In this document: positions 29,135 to 36,607 of the stretch, one piece after another
Numbering within the stretch: position 1 is the stretch's first letter
Layout: the number at the start of each line of letters is the position of its first letter
Origin: UBA6022 sp036382575
Lineage (GTDB): Bacteria > Patescibacteriota > Saccharimonadia > Saccharimonadales > Saccharimonadaceae
Assembly: GCA_036382575.1 (NCBI GenBank)
Contig: DASVHL010000041.1
Span: forward strand, 1 to 44,244
Direction: 5' to 3'
Length of the DNA: 44,244 nucleotides
The notes under the pieces: model-generated
Database searches by the model: none
Told to the model about the DNA's origin: nothing
Seen by the model: the letters and a program-made list of their open reading frames with translations, nothing else
Position numbers and translations under genes: made by a program

Positions 29135-31750
29135 TTACGCGCGCTTTGTTTTTCGAATGATCATGATTGCAATCAAGAGAGCGATTACACCGCCAGCGAT
29201 CCAGACGATCAAGCCGTAGTTAAAGCTAGGCTTTGCTGCGGATTCACTCGTGTCATTTGCCTCATCTTGTGGCATTGATAACACCGAAACCTTTGTGGCT
29301 AATAGATTCACCATCGTTAACTGCGCGACACCATTAGTCACGTTATTCACCGTTACAGAAATATCGTCTGTTTTATCACCATCAACATCATATTTGCCCG
29401 TCTCGCCTACGCGCAATGTATGCGTCTGAGGGGTTGATCTAATCGTAAAGGTGACTGTATTGCCCCGTATATTATCAACCGTAAACGTATGTGGTGCATC
29501 ATTTGCCTTAAAGCTAAGTACCTGACCACTAGCCACCTCAACTTTATATTCATCACCTGCCCTGAACGTGCTTTCGCTCATTAGATCGATTAGTGGCTGA
29601 TCGCTTGCTTCAGAATCAACATTAGCGTCAGTGATAGTAGTAGTTGACGTTGTTTTTAATGTCTCAGAGCTAGTATTTACAGGTGGCGAACTTGTTGCCG
29701 GAGGTTGCGTCACAGATGGAGATGATGGCTCCTCGGCTGGAGGCGTTTCCTCCTCCGGTGGCGTTTCATCTTCACTACTAATCAAATTGCCTATATAAAA
29801 ATTGCCTGCGTTTTCACCAGCGAACACCTTCGTGCCATTCGCTGTAATAGCAGCTTTACTCCAGCGGTTCAGCAGACTACCCGTTTCATATTGATTCCAC
29901 GTCACACCCTTATCCATAGAGATCCATGGACTATTATTGTCAGTTGCTCCGATTAAATATTGACCATTTGCTGATATCGCTACAGTCTCCCATCTATGAG
30001 AATCTTGTGTCGTTCGCTGATTCCATGTCACGCCTTTGTCGGTTGAAATATATAGCTCATCGTCTGTATTTGAGATAGCTATTGTTGTACCGTCACTTGA
30101 TACCGCCGCAGCGTCCCAGTTCTGAGAACCAGGAATCGTCAAGGGCGCCCATGCTTCACCACCATCACCAGAACGATAAACCGCACCGTTATTCGGTACA
30201 GCAATAATCTCTTGACCGTCATGCGATACTAGTACAGATTTCCATGCCAGCGACTCTGATGGGGTATTTGATACCCAATTTTCTCCATTATCGTCTGACG
30301 TATAAATCGTGTCTAGATCATAATCAACGGCTATCATTTTTGTACCGTCGCCCGATATAGCAGTTGCATCCCAACTTCCACCTTCAGATGAAATACTATC
30401 TTCCCAGGTTACTCCTCCATTAGTCGAGATACAGAGTATGTAGTCGCATACTCCGATTAACTTATTACCATTCGCCGACATAGAGACGTTATAGAGAATC
30501 CTCTCTTGCATGCTTACGTCCGTTATCCATGTATTACCTCCATCGGTGGATCGGTGGATATACCCAGTTGAGTCTTGCAAGAAAATTACATTACCGTCAC
30601 TGGACACAAGGACGTCATACCATGCTGCCATGCCAAGCACAGGAATTGTTGTCCAATTTTGCGCATCAGTTGTCGAGGTACGTATATGCGCTTGATAATT
30701 AGGTACTCCAGCTAGCAACGATCCGTCCGCGGAATATGTTAATGCGGCCCAATTATAAAACTCTGCTTCAGTGCGATCTTCCCAGGACTCCCCTCCGTTT
30801 ACTGATATCCTCATCCGATTTTCGCCACCCGCGGCCAAGTGCTGTCCATCAGCTGATACCGCCGCTGAATTCCAGCCAAAACCAACACTCTCGCCGCGTG
30901 CACTCCAAGAGACGCCACCGTCGCTAGATATGTATATGTCATCATCATGATAGGCAGTATTCCCATCAGAAAAAGCATTACTGACGGCCAATAGTGTCAT
31001 TCCGTTCGCAGACGCAGCCAATGACGTCCATCCATGCGGATCCCCTCGCTCTGTCCATGAAACACCGTTATCGGCTGAGGTATAGATGTAACCGCCCTCT
31101 ACTGCCGCTGCTAACTTCATACCATCAGCTGATGAAGTTATCGATTTCCAACGCAGCGGATCCCCTCGCTCTGTCCATGAAACACCGTTATCGGCTGAGG
31201 TATAGATATGACCGCCAATATAAACAGTACCCTCTTCAGGAGTATAGATATATTCACCTCCTTGTACGGCGAATAATTTACTACCATCAGCTGACAAAGC
31301 GACGTCTACCCAATTACCTGATCCCGCTTCTGCACGCGCAGTCCAGGTTATGCCGCTATCATTAGATACATAAACACTGTTCTCACTTGATACTGCAGCT
31401 AGTTTTGTACCATCCGCCGATGAAGCAATAGCAGTCCAGCTAGAATTACCGCTAGATTCTCTTGCTGTCCAAGTCGCCCCACTATCAGTTGACGTATGGA
31501 TAAAATCGCTATTCGCCACTGCAGCTAGTTTTGTACCATCCGCCGATGAAGCGATGTCCTTCCAACTTCTCCATTGCACACCTTTTGCATCACTACGCGA
31601 CCATTCGTACGTAGAATTGGTAGCAAAAAGCGTCTGTACAGGCGCAATAAGTGCCGCTCCCACTAATAGACCGCTCAGTAATAAAGTATGTGCTTTTACA
31701 GCAGAACGTCGCTTGATCAATAATGGTTTTGTGGCTTGGCGGCGAGTCAT
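29135..31750 (-). CDS. Membrane-anchored Asp-box beta-propeller surface protein
   Basis: 871 aa. Signal peptide (residues ~20-45, LLLSGLLVGAALIAPVQTLFA), then at least twelve repeats of about 40-45 residues with Asp-box motifs SxDxGxxW (STDSGATW, SNDSGITW, STDGGNTW, STDKGVTW) and SADGTKLAAV lead-ins, as in sialidase/BNR propellers. A Glu/Pro/Ser/Thr linker (~650-700), a small beta domain and a C-terminal membrane helix ending RKTKRA anchor it to the membrane. It probably acts in attachment to a host cell or polymer. Unlike most core genes here it has a ~50-nt leader with AAGGGGA upstream of the ATG; TATAAT lies at about 31801-31806. Confidence 0.85.
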   Translation of the reverse strand: MTRRQATKPLLIKRRSAVKAHTLLLSGLLVGAALIAPVQTLFATNSTYEWSRSDAKGVQWRSWKDIASSADGTKLAAVANSDFIHTSTDSGATWTARESSGNSSWTAIASSADGTKLAAVSSENSVYVSNDSGITWTARAEAGSGNWVDVALSADGSKLFAVQGGEYIYTPEEGTVYIGGHIYTSADNGVSWTERGDPLRWKSITSSADGMKLAAAVEGGYIYTSADNGVSWTERGDPHGWTSLAASANGMTLLAVSNAFSDGNTAYHDDDIYISSDGGVSWSARGESVGFGWNSAAVSADGQHLAAGGENRMRISVNGGESWEDRTEAEFYNWAALTYSADGSLLAGVPNYQAHIRTSTTDAQNWTTIPVLGMAAWYDVLVSSDGNVIFLQDSTGYIHRSTDGGNTWITDVSMQERILYNVSMSANGNKLIGVCDYILCISTNGGVTWEDSISSEGGSWDATAISGDGTKMIAVDYDLDTIYTSDDNGENWVSNTPSESLAWKSVLVSHDGQEIIAVPNNGAVYRSGDGGEAWAPLTIPGSQNWDAAAVSSDGTTIAISNTDDELYISTDKGVTWNQRTTQDSHRWETVAISANGQYLIGATDNNSPWISMDKGVTWNQYETGSLLNRWSKAAITANGTKVFAGENAGNFYIGNLISSEDETPPEEETPPAEEPSSPSVTQPPATSSPPVNTSSETLKTTSTTTITDANVDSEASDQPLIDLMSESTFRAGDEYKVEVASGQVLSFKANDAPHTFTVDNIRGNTVTFTIRSTPQTHTLRVGETGKYDVDGDKTDDISVTVNNVTNGVAQLTMVNLLATKVSVLSMPQDEANDTSESAAKPSFNYGLIVWIAGGVIALLIAIMIIRKTKRA
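31036..31207. repeat. Recent internal duplication in the Asp-box gene
   Basis: The 52-bp segments 31036-31087 and 31156-31207 (beginning GCGGATCCCCTCGCTCTGTC) are identical and exactly 120 bp (40 codons) apart, encoding the repeated SADNGVSWTERGDP unit. A second near-identical pair, GCAGCTAGTTTTGTACCATC, lies around 31395 and 31522. Repeats this similar point to recent unit amplification by slippage or recombination. Confidence 0.85.
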
Positions 31751-31893
31751 ATGTGGCTGTCCCCTTGTGTTTGCTATTTATGTGGCGGTTAATTGTCGCT
31801 AATTATACCATTTTTAACCATATCCATGATCAGTATCTGTTGTGGTTTTTCCCTTAAATTATCCTTATAGAACACATAAATGCCGCATTTAAA

Positions 31894-31916
31894 ACACCCC
31901 GAGGTTATCGGGGTGT
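31894..31916 (-). terminator. Terminator of cassette 3
   Basis: ACACCCCGA-(5 nt)-TCGGGGTGT, then TTTT on the minus strand. Same design as the hairpins at 32453 and 33046. Confidence 0.85.
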
Positions 31917-31936
31917 AGGTAGAAGAAGTAAGGATG

Positions 31937-32368
31937 TCAGCGAAATTGCAGATAGCAGTTACTGACAGGAAGACCAATATCACGCGCTTCGATTTGTCGT
32001 TCCATGGTCAAGTTATACAGCCACTGAATACGATTTGTTGTAACGATCTTGGTCATAGAACCGCCAAACCCGCCACGAGATAATTCGCCCTGCAGGCGTC
32101 GCTCAAGCTGTAAACGGCGCCAGTACCAAAACAAGTAATGTCGAATCTCAGCCGCTTTCACCAGATGCTCAGACACTTTTTTCGTGACATGCGTATCGCA
32201 GTCGAGGTTACATTCGAGGGTCATCAAGTACATTTCGTACTCCTCGCCCAGATTTTCAATTGCCAAATTGTATGACTCGAGCAGCTGATGCAGGCATTCG
32301 ACTCGATATGAATCAAAACGCTTTTCATCCTCTGGATGAACAACCGCCTGATAGGCCATGAGGTTCAC
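31937..32368 (-). CDS. Cassette protein 3, 143 aa, unknown
   Basis: Not recognised. Helical and charged, with a Tyr/Leu/Arg-rich middle (RHYLFWYWRRLQLERRL) and no clear signal peptide. The start is taken as GTG at 32368 because AGGAGGAGAAG lies directly upstream, exactly as in the two sister genes; the frame opens 27 codons earlier with no signal. Its promoter (TTGACA at 32444-32449) follows the preceding cassette's terminator immediately. An internal ATG at 32359 is an alternative. Confidence 0.55.
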   Translation of the reverse strand: MNLMAYQAVVHPEDEKRFDSYRVECLHQLLESYNLAIENLGEEYEMYLMTLECNLDCDTHVTKKVSEHLVKAAEIRHYLFWYWRRLQLERRLQGELSRGGFGGSMTKIVTTNRIQWLYNLTMERQIEARDIGLPVSNCYLQFR

Positions 32369-32386
32369 CACTTCTCCTCCTAATGT

Positions 32387-32449
32387 TCGTCTCACTCTAG
32401 ATGTGAATGATACTGATAGATACGATACTACTTTAATTATATTTGTCAA
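32387..32449 (-). promoter_or_regulatory. Promoter/leader of cassette 3
   Basis: TTGACA (32444-32449), 16-bp spacer, TATCGT, then a leader with CAGTATCATTCA and GAACATTAGGAGG. The CAGTATCATTCA and GAACATTAGGAG blocks are shared word for word with the cassette 2 leader. Confidence 0.7.
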
Positions 32450-32452
32450 TAT

Positions 32453-32477
32453 AATACCCCGGCATAACCGGGGTATT
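32453..32477 (-). terminator. Terminator of cassette 2
   Basis: AATACCCCGG-(5 nt)-CCGGGGTATT. On the minus strand the -35 TTGACA of cassette 3 begins 3 nt after the stem, so termination of one unit and start of the next are directly adjoining. Confidence 0.88.
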
Positions 32478-32491
32478 AGGAGGAGTGAAGT

Positions 32492-32962
32492 TTATTTGTC
32501 GTGGCTTACAGCAACACGCGTCACCAGCAAAGCCTGCAAACGACGGTTGATAGACACAAGCCTATCAAACAATTTCTGCCATTCTTGATGGTGCTGGGCA
32601 ACGATCTTTTTGTCATCTGGACGCAAGATATTCACACCCGCCTGCTCACTAAGAATTGCGCGCCGAATATCTTGTTCTAAAGAAGTCAAATATTCTTCGA
32701 ACAAATTGAGTCTTTCTTTTAGTGCGCTCCTGTCTTGATCATCGCAATCGATAGCTACATTCAGTTGCATTTCCATTGATATGGTAATTAATCTGCCCCC
32801 AGCCATCATGGCCATGAACTCACCGTGACCAGACAAATGCGTAGCCATGAATGAATATGCGCGTCTCCATTTACGCAGCTCGCGTCCATTCAGTACACCA
32901 CTCGTAACACGCAGCACGATCATAATCGCAACAATAGCGATCGCCTCACCGACAATATTCAC
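32492..32962 (-). CDS. Cassette protein 2, membrane-anchored, unknown
   Basis: 156 aa, not recognised. An N-terminal hydrophobic helix (residues 5-22, GEAIAIVAIMIVLRVTSG) is probably a membrane anchor, followed by a basic segment and a helical, partly coiled-coil region (residues 75-120, LKERLNLFEEYLTSLEQDI). GTG start at 32962, with AGGAG 6 nt upstream. The middle unit of three similarly organised genes. Confidence 0.6.
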   Translation of the reverse strand: MNIVGEAIAIVAIMIVLRVTSGVLNGRELRKWRRAYSFMATHLSGHGEFMAMMAGGRLITISMEMQLNVAIDCDDQDRSALKERLNLFEEYLTSLEQDIRRAILSEQAGVNILRPDDKKIVAQHHQEWQKLFDRLVSINRRLQALLVTRVAVSHDK

Positions 32963-32974
32963 TGTTTCTCCTAA

Positions 32975-33038
32975 TGTTCATGCCATTCGGGTTGAATGAT
33001 ACTGATTGATACAATATCACTTTATCTTACACTGTCAA
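32975..33038 (-). promoter_or_regulatory. Promoter/leader of cassette 2
   Basis: TTGACA (33033-33038), 16-bp spacer, TATTGT, then a leader containing CAGTATCATTCA and GAACATTAGGAG, matching the leader of cassette 3. Confidence 0.7.
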
Positions 33039-33045
33039 TAAAATA

Positions 33046-33062
33046 CCCCGGTATAACCGGGG
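33046..33062 (-). terminator. Terminator of cassette 1
   Basis: CCCCGG-(5 nt)-CCGGGG followed by TATTTTA and then the cassette 2 -35 on the minus strand. Same loop pattern (ttata) as in cassette 2. Confidence 0.8.
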
Positions 33063-33121
33063 ACTAGGAAGTATTTGGCTAGAGAAAGAATCGTCGATGC
33101 TCTTTCTCTGATTATGACTAC

Positions 33122-33601
33122 TCATCTTGTTGTTGGACGATAGACGTTCATGCGCAGCACTTGAAATTTACGTATGATACGTCGAGCATTGTAATACATC
33201 GGATGCCACGCAGGATGGTCGATCACAGGCAGTTTCGCAATCTCATCAGCCGATAGCTTTTTCAGTAGTCGGTGCTCTTGGCGTATCGCTACCTTAACCT
33301 TTTCAGAAAACCGCAGGCAGTCCTGAATAAACATGTCGATTTCCTGATCAGAAACTGGCTGTGCATGCTTTCCGGCCTTGTGGTGTATGTGCTCCCACAG
33401 CCGTTGGTCATACAGCTCTATATTTGACCAATCATCTCTGAACGACTGATCAAGCGCGACACGTTCTTTTAGGTATTGCTCCGTTTTACGGACCCGATCA
33501 GCGTGAGCTTTTGCCAAAAATCGAGCGGTTACTCGACTAGCGCCGTTAAAAGACACAATAACGAATACTGCACCGTAAAAAACAGACAGAAGTTCTCTCA
33601 C
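33122..33601 (-). CDS. Cassette protein 1, membrane-anchored, unknown
   Basis: 159 aa, not recognised. An N-terminal hydrophobic segment (residues 4-20, LLSVFYGAVFVIVSFNG) followed by a basic stretch suggests an anchored protein with a helical, His- and Arg-rich cytoplasmic or extracellular part (LWEHIHHKAGKHAQ). GTG start at 33601 preceded by AGGAGAAAAG. Promoter TTGACG (33674-33679), 17 bp, TATAAT (33651-33656). First of three consecutive cassettes. Confidence 0.6.
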   Translation of the reverse strand: MRELLSVFYGAVFVIVSFNGASRVTARFLAKAHADRVRKTEQYLKERVALDQSFRDDWSNIELYDQRLWEHIHHKAGKHAQPVSDQEIDMFIQDCLRFSEKVKVAIRQEHRLLKKLSADEIAKLPVIDHPAWHPMYYNARRIIRKFQVLRMNVYRPTTR

Positions 33602-33732
33602 CTTTTCTCCTAGGTTCTTCGTTTACACAATGATGCAAATGATTATCAAAATTATAGAATTTTTTATTAAAAGCGTCAATTTCTTATAGAGGTGGTGGCG
33701 AGATTGTGGCAATTGCCATATAATACTAGCAG

Positions 33733-34776
33733 ATGAAAATTCTGGGAATTGAAAGTAGTTGTGACGAAACGGCCGCCTCTGTTGTTGAAAACGGGCGCGT
33801 CCTACTTAGCAATGTCGTCAATTCACAAATTGATATTCACGCACTCTACGGTGGTGTTGTACCAGAAGTAGCCGCTCGCAGCCATATCGAAGTTGTTAAT
33901 CCGGTGATCAACCAAGCGCTCGCCGACGCCAATTGCAATTGGGATGATATTGACGCAATTGCAGTCACCTACGCCCCTGGGTTAATCGGCTCGCTTCTGG
34001 TCGGAACCTTGGCCGCTCGTACCCTGGCGGTACTAAAAAACAAACCACTCTATCCGATCCATCATGTCGAAGCACATGTGTATGCCAACTTTCTGAACGA
34101 ACAAGCACCAGAGTTCCCGATGCTCGCCCTCATCGTCAGTGGCGGTCACTCGCAATTAGTCCTATTTAAAGATCACGGCGACTACGAGCTGCTTGGTCAA
34201 ACTCAAGATGATGCCGTCGGCGAAGCCTTCGACAAAGTTGCGAAAATCCTTGGCCTGCCCTATCCCGGTGGCCCGTCAATTGCCAAGGCAGCCCTAGAGG
34301 GTGACCCAAAACGCTACATTCTGCCAAAAGCCCAGCTCAAAGGTCGTTATGACTTTAGCTTCTCGGGCCTTAAAACAGCCGTTCTACGCGCTGTGCAACG
34401 TGAAGTAGGCAAAGACTTTACTTTTCCGTCTGGCGAGCTTGCAGCGCTTCTAAACGATGCACAGCGCAATGATTTTGCAGCTAGCTTCCAGTACACGGCT
34501 ATCAGCACGCTCGTTGATAAAGCCGAGAAGGCCTTTCGCGATTACGCCCCTAAATCTGTCGTTATCGCTGGTGGTGTCGCCGCTAATCAGGAACTACGCC
34601 GTCAGTTATCCGAGCGTCTATCACTCCATATCGATTACGCACCGATGCAACTTTGCACCGACAATGCCGCTATGATCGCCACACTTGGCTATTACTACGC
34701 GCAGAAAACACAGCCTGTCGACCCCTTTGAACTCGAGGTTATCCCGAGTCTTTCAATGACTAAAACAACCTGGTAG
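33733..34776 (+). CDS. tsaD: tRNA threonylcarbamoyladenosine transferase TsaD
   Basis: 347 aa. Starts MKILGIESSCDETAASVV, with the metal-binding HHVEAH motif (near residue 111), LIVSGGHSQLVLF, DDAVGEAFDKVAKILGLPYPGGP, FSFSGLKTAVLR and VIAGGVAANQELR. It transfers the threonylcarbamoyl group to A37 of ANN-decoding tRNAs together with TsaB/TsaE, which are not in the window. Leaderless-type start: TATAAT (33719-33724) 8 nt before the ATG. Confidence 0.97.
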   Translation: MKILGIESSCDETAASVVENGRVLLSNVVNSQIDIHALYGGVVPEVAARSHIEVVNPVINQALADANCNWDDIDAIAVTYAPGLIGSLLVGTLAARTLAVLKNKPLYPIHHVEAHVYANFLNEQAPEFPMLALIVSGGHSQLVLFKDHGDYELLGQTQDDAVGEAFDKVAKILGLPYPGGPSIAKAALEGDPKRYILPKAQLKGRYDFSFSGLKTAVLRAVQREVGKDFTFPSGELAALLNDAQRNDFAASFQYTAISTLVDKAEKAFRDYAPKSVVIAGGVAANQELRRQLSERLSLHIDYAPMQLCTDNAAMIATLGYYYAQKTQPVDPFELEVIPSLSMTKTTW

Positions 34777-34780
34777 TAAT

Positions 34781-35434
34781 TTATAGCTTACGAACGGTAG
34801 CGATACTGGCGTAGATTTCACCGATACTTAGTCGAGCTTTATTGAGGCCGTCACCAGCGTAATAGGATTGCTCTGGTCGTTCACCGATTGCTCGCGGTAG
34901 GGCCGCCCATTCCTTTGACAGATTATGCGCAAATGCCTCACGGCTAATCTTGTTGTCGACATAATCGCGAATGCCCCTGCGCTCCAGCAACGCTACAGCT
35001 AGCCTATCCTGTAACGCCTCATCGAATGTAACGGTCTGATCAATATTCAGATCTTGCACTAGCCCTTGTAACGTCGAGTCGATAAACTGATACCGGCCAA
35101 CAGCAGAACTGGGACTTCCCTGTTCGACGAACTGCTTTTGCCACACTAGTACCTCGCCGACGCTCATAGCGGTAAATTGAATTGATGAATTACCGGCATT
35201 ACCAAAGTAGGCATTATAGTTATTTTTGCTTTCAACCTTGGCGATTGTCGTGAGTAAATCAGCTGTATAGATCTTTGGCGTGTCTTGCATATTTACCAGT
35301 ATGACAGCTGCCAATCCCCCCAGCAGTAAGATTCCTGCCATATTCTTTGGTTTTAAGAGGATAGAGATAAAGTAGCGACGTTGCTTTTTCAGTCGTCGTT
35401 TGATCGTTTTGAATAATTTCGGTGTATATCCCAT
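34781..35434 (-). CDS. Membrane-anchored GH104/lambda-lysozyme-like muramidase
   Basis: About 217 aa. A basic N-terminus (KRRLKKQRR) and one membrane helix (residues ~32-48, AGILLLGGLAAVILVNM) precede a domain resembling lambda R/GH104 lytic transglycosylases: LLTTIAKVESKNNYNAYFGN with a candidate catalytic Glu, SSAVGRYQFIDSTLQGLV, and LQDRLAVALLERRG. It probably cleaves peptidoglycan outside the membrane, for division, secretion-system assembly or host attack. I start at 35434 because TATAAT (35444-35449) lies 9 nt upstream; the frame opens 19 codons earlier, upstream of this promoter. Confidence 0.75.
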   Translation of the reverse strand: MGYTPKLFKTIKRRLKKQRRYFISILLKPKNMAGILLLGGLAAVILVNMQDTPKIYTADLLTTIAKVESKNNYNAYFGNAGNSSIQFTAMSVGEVLVWQKQFVEQGSPSSAVGRYQFIDSTLQGLVQDLNIDQTVTFDEALQDRLAVALLERRGIRDYVDNKISREAFAHNLSKEWAALPRAIGERPEQSYYAGDGLNKARLSIGEIYASIATVRKL

Positions 35435-35514
35435 ACCTATCCTATTATACCTTTTTACACCTGTCGGCCACGTGAAAAAATTCTCGTTCACTGTTCAATA
35501 TCGTTGTGTATATA

Positions 35515-36492
35515 TCAACGATTCTTTAGCTTGCGAAGAATCTTCTTACCGAGCGGTAACGCCTTTGTCCACACAATATAGAGAGGTGATAATGGCTTGT
35601 CGTACGTGCCAGCGAGCATGTCCTCATGATCAGCAAAACCCTGCTTGAACGTCGAGACACCATCGTTCAGTAGCCCATTAAAGTCGTACTGTGCAATCCC
35701 CCACTTTTTGGTCAGCTGAATCGTCCACCATTTCAAGGCGTAGTTCGCTCGCAAGCGCTGCCCTTCGTCGTTCATGCCACCATAAAGCTCAAAGACAGTT
35801 TGCTCACTCATACCTGACCACAAAAACGCCACTGGCTTTCCTTCATAGAATGCGGCCGTCACCAGTGAATACTCGCCCATTTTGTCAAAGATATCGTAGT
35901 AGTACTGGTCGTCATGAAGCCCAAAGCCGGCTCGTTCGGCGGTTTGCTTATAGATCCCTAAACATCCAGCCAACTCTTCCCTACTTTGAACTTGGCGAAT
36001 CTCAATCGTCTCACCTGCCGATTTACGTATATACTGACGAGTCTTTTTTGCCATAACGGCGAGTAATTCATCCTCTGATTTCGTCAAATCAAGGATCAAG
36101 GTTCGTGGAATCAAGATCGTATTAGTCGATGATTTCCAGCCCGCAACATCTGGAAAGGCTGCCCAATCAGGTTCCACGGTTACCGCTACGGCGCCGTGGG
36201 TACGTTTGGCATATTCAGCAATTGCGGTTAGTACCTCTTCCCTATCGGCGTCATCCGCCACCGGTCCACGTGGTACATATACCAAGGCCTTAAACGGTGC
36301 CGGCAAACGGCGGATCAATAGCTGCGCGGCGCCGATAATCTGATCGTCTTGATTGATAAAAATGCGATCAACTGACCAGTTATGCGCTGCCTTTACCTCG
36401 CCCCAGCCCCACAGCTGTAGCGGATGTCCCCCACGAGCCAAGATTTCTTCGTCCCAATCTGTTTGTTTTTCACACGTCTGTACGGTTGTCAT
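35515..36492 (-). CDS. Second FemX-like aminoacyltransferase
   Basis: 325 aa FemABX/FemX family: LQLWGWGEVKAAHNW start, APFKALVYVPRGPVADD, MAKKTRQYIRKSAGETIEI, then FYEGKPVAFLWSGMSE and a C-terminal YDFNGLLNDGVSTFKQGF. It is a lipid II stem-peptide branching enzyme at the cytoplasmic membrane, paralogous to 26770. Two such enzymes suggest a two-residue or two-step cross-bridge. Leaderless-type start: TATAAT (36500-36505) 7 nt from the ATG. Confidence 0.88.
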   Translation of the reverse strand: MTTVQTCEKQTDWDEEILARGGHPLQLWGWGEVKAAHNWSVDRIFINQDDQIIGAAQLLIRRLPAPFKALVYVPRGPVADDADREEVLTAIAEYAKRTHGAVAVTVEPDWAAFPDVAGWKSSTNTILIPRTLILDLTKSEDELLAVMAKKTRQYIRKSAGETIEIRQVQSREELAGCLGIYKQTAERAGFGLHDDQYYYDIFDKMGEYSLVTAAFYEGKPVAFLWSGMSEQTVFELYGGMNDEGQRLRANYALKWWTIQLTKKWGIAQYDFNGLLNDGVSTFKQGFADHEDMLAGTYDKPLSPLYIVWTKALPLGKKILRKLKNR

Positions 36493-36553
36493 ACGCCTTA
36501 TTATACACGCCTGGTTATGCTATAATTAGGTCAGAAAACAAACACGGAGGAAA

Positions 36554-36607
36554 ATGTTTGAAAACTGTAATCTTTTTCACAAGAAAACGATTAGTCTGTT
36601 AGTCTGA
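36554..36607 (+). CDS. 17-codon leader ORF upstream of valS
   Basis: ATG at 36554 with GGAGG 4-8 nt upstream opens a 17-residue frame (MFENCNLFHKKTISLLV). Its TGA overlaps the ATG of valS (TGATG, 36605-36609). The last sense codon is a Val codon (GTC). An extended -10 TGC-TATAAT near 36519-36524 would start the message about 25 nt earlier. It is either a coupling leader or a very small attenuation-type peptide; a single Val codon makes the latter weak. Confidence 0.5.
   Translation: MFENCNLFHKKTISLLV

Noticed and set aside
36525..36606. T-box leader upstream of valS
   Set aside because: The interval is too short and lacks the T-box sequence and specifier loop.
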